From NCBI GenBank assembly GCA_017546125.1, contig JAFYXO010000001.1:1-64000 (forward strand): DNA of 64,000 bases. The letters run 5' to 3'. Of the stretch, positions 62,334 through 64,000 are shown piece after piece. Below the pieces are notes generated by a model. It did not search any database. It saw nothing but the letters and a program-made list of their open reading frames with translations, and had not been told where the DNA came from. Numbering within the stretch: position 1 is the stretch's first letter; every line of letters begins with the position of its first letter. Made by a program: the position numbers and the translations under genes. The DNA is from Bacteroidales bacterium. Its GTDB lineage: Bacteria > Bacteroidota > Bacteroidia > Bacteroidales > UBA932.

Positions 62334-64000
62334 AAGTTGAACCTGTTCATAATCATCTCAGGATCCTCTGCCCCTCTGGCGAGTTTCAGGATCTCATCCT
62401 TAGGAACATCGGCAATCCTTAGGAATACCAGACCATCAATACAGTAGTTGAAGTCCTTGTCCACATTGAAGCAGGCGATTCTCGCACCCAGTTTCAAATA
62501 TTGCTTAACAAGGGTAGGGAGTCTGTATTGGTTGTCGCTGATGCGCAGCATGAAGCGGTCAAAGGTCTCGATAGTCTTGATCTTGGTCTCTATCAGATCC
62601 TTAGGATCTACCCTCAGGAAGTCAGGTTTGAATGGAGTCCTTCCGTGAACATTCTTCTTCAGGAATTTTCTGGAGTGTATCTCCATGATGTAATGGGTCA
62701 TAAGACTCCTGTAGAATAGAGGGTAAGATGAACTTATACTTACAGGACCGAACAGGTATTTGCACTGGTCATACCTCAAGATGCTGTACATAAGTCCTCT
62801 GATCAGAAGCATAAGTGGTAGGGCATCCTTCTTATATTCGAGGGCTACAAATGAGCGGCCCAACTCGATGCTGCTTGATAGGGTGTCAACGAACTCTTTA
62901 GAGTATTTGAACAGAGTATGGGAATAGAACCCTTTCTTTCCATATTTCTTCACTATCTCATCTCCGATACCGAGTCTGTATGCACCGGCAAAGGCCTCTT
63001 TGTCGTTGTCCCAAAGGATAAGATGCTTGTAGTAGAGATCAAATTTGTCAAGATCGGCCTCAAGACCGGTCCCTTCTCCCACTGCGCGGAATGACTCCTC
63101 ACGCTTGATGCCTATCTCATGTATAAGTGCAGGTATATCCTCGTAATCTGCTATGAAACAAGAGAAATTGGCTGTATCAAACAGCTTGTTACCTTTCTCG
63201 TCCAGCTTCTTGATCTCCTCAAGAAGTGCCTTTTTCCCTTTTGAAGGGGCAATCGGAGCCTCGTCCTCAGCCTTTCTTAGAAGATTCTCCTCTACAGGGG
63301 GTTCGACCTGAGCTTCAAGTGCGTAGGTTCTGTTGCGGAGATATTTTCTGAGACTGTTTATATTGTGCTCCTGAATTTCAGAAGGGTTGATAATCTTACC
63401 TATTCTCAATGAGATGGTCTGACCCTCCTTGTTTACAAGCTCTCTTGGAAGCTGTGCGGTCCTTAGGAGAGGGTGAATTTTACCCAATGCGTGGAATGTG
63501 CGGCTGTTCTGACCGTGGAAATAGACAGGAATCACCGGAACATTGCTCTTGAGGATCATTTTTGAGATGGGTTGGGTCCACTCGATATCCTCGGTATAAC
63601 CATTTCCGTGGTATGTAGATACCTCACCGGCTGGGAATAGACCCAGGCCGCCACCGTTCAAAAGGTGCTCTTTCGCAGCTCTGACCCCTGAGAAACTGTT
63701 CTTCAGGTTCTTCATATCTGTGAAAGGGTTCACAGGGAGAAAATACTCGGAAAGGTTCTTGATGTATGAGAGGATAAAGTTTGTAAGGATTTTGAAATCG
63801 GGTCTTATCGATGCGATGGTATCAAAAAGGATAATACCGTCGATAGCACCGAAAGGGTGGTTGGAAACAATAATGAAGGGGCCCTCTTTAGGGATAACAT
63901 CGAGCTGGGCAGCTATAATATCGGTTTTGATGTTAAGCACCTCCAGAACTTTGGATGTAAATGCCCTGCCGTTTCCCACTTGGGATTTGGCGTAGATGTC
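62330..64000 (-). CDS. Bifunctional aminolipid acyltransferase (OlsF-like), 5' end outside window
   Basis: The frame stays open to the right edge (upstream codons read DIYAKSQ before the in-frame GTG at 63979), so the gene is probably cut by the window. N-terminal half: a PlsC/LPLAT O-acyltransferase domain with [15 protein letters not shown] (the H-x4-D motif) and [14 protein letters not shown]-terminal half (from about residue 265): an OlsB/hemolysin-type N-acyltransferase with [46 protein letters not shown] and [12 protein letters not shown]. This order matches OlsF-type fusions that make ornithine or glycine lipids. It is convergent with yidD (4-nt overlap). Confidence 0.8.
   Translation of the reverse strand, partial: DIYAKSQVGNGRAFTSKVLEVLNIKTDIIAAQLDVIPKEGPFIIVSNHPFGAIDGIILFDTIASIRPDFKILTNFILSYIKNLSEYFLPVNPFTDMKNLKNSFSGVRAAKEHLLNGGGLGLFPAGEVSTYHGNGYTEDIEWTQPISKMILKSNVPVIPVYFHGQNSRTFHALGKIHPLLRTAQLPRELVNKEGQTISLRIGKIINPSEIQEHNINSLRKYLRNRTYALEAQVEPPVEENLLRKAEDEAPIAPSKGKKALLEEIKKLDEKGNKLFDTANFSCFIADYEDIPALIHEIGIKREESFRAVGEGTGLEADLDKFDLYYKHLILWDNDKEAFAGAYRLGIGDEIVKKYGKKGFYSHTLFKYSKEFVDTLSSSIELGRSFVALEYKKDALPLMLLIRGLMYSILRYDQCKYLFGPVSISSSYPLFYRSLMTHYIMEIHSRKFLKKNVHGRTPFKPDFLRVDPKDLIETKIKTIETFDRFMLRISDNQYRLPTLVKQYLKLGARIACFNVDKDFNYCIDGLVFLRIADVPKDEILKLARGAEDPEMIMNRFNF

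Noticed and set aside
1..64000. CRISPR array, prophage, or restriction/toxin defence island
   Set aside because: No regular repeat-spacer pattern, no phage structural or integrase gene, and no restriction or toxin-antitoxin family was seen; the accessory content is limited to the RAYT region and the C10-TBDT operon.

Overview
The window comes from a chromosome of a Bacteroidota bacterium, most probably of the order Bacteroidales. The evidence is the gene content (DUF4249/TonB-receptor pair, DUF4251, DUF2723, DUF4136, fused SecDF, FrdAB, GH20 hexosaminidase, FloA/NfeD), the many lipoprotein and outer-membrane signals, and the promoters: repeated TAnnTTTG -7 boxes, some with a TTTG -33 box 18-22 nt upstream, which is the Bacteroidetes housekeeping pattern. 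No genus can be assigned from the sequence alone. The mixture of fumarate reductase, malate dehydrogenase, hexosaminidase and surface proteins suits an anaerobic or microaerobic host- or glycan-associated lifestyle (inference).

Layout. 51-12812 is nearly all minus strand: an RHS/YD surface protein, then a long envelope-biogenesis and repair run mfd-coaX-outer membrane protein-TPR protein-lptC-ppiD. An AT-rich divergent gap (12813-13220) holds DnaA-box-like sites and precedes ruvB and an Ntn-hydrolase. 15622-20766 is an AT-rich three-gene operon: a C10 (streptopain-like) lipoprotein whose catalytic Cys position is Ser, a DUF4249 lipoprotein and a TonB-dependent receptor. DUF4251 plus GH20 hexosaminidase follow, then a plus-strand GT4-flippase-GT2 surface-glycan cassette, frdAB, and an alpha/beta hydrolase.

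30654-47384 is core metabolism and information genes: hflX, tonB, mdh, ybeY-mnmG, ltaE-acyl-CoA ligase, gcvH, ruvA, sufS-sufE-sufT-folK, dsbD and glycyl-tRNA synthetase. Two identical parS-like 16-mers lie in and just after mnmG. 47437-50300 is the accessory patch: a patatin gene cut by an in-frame TAG, a REP-associated transposase (RAYT) with repeated short motifs around it, and divergent tRNA-Pro and tRNA-Ser genes.

50300-64000 is again core envelope biology: floA-nfeD with a PD40/SPOR protein, secDF, a GC-rich structured gap (56811-57377) with no convincing gene, a DUF2723 membrane protein, YciH/SUI1, hemD-rnpA-yidD, and a two-domain acyltransferase (OlsF-like) running off the right edge.

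Most likely new biology: (1) the AT-rich operon with the Cys-less C10 protein; (2) the parS-like pair, which together with a possible oriC at 12.8-13.2 kb suggests proximity to the replication origin; (3) the GC-rich gap with four mutually complementary arms and a 24-bp direct repeat; (4) RAYT with its candidate substrates; (5) the patatin stop codon.
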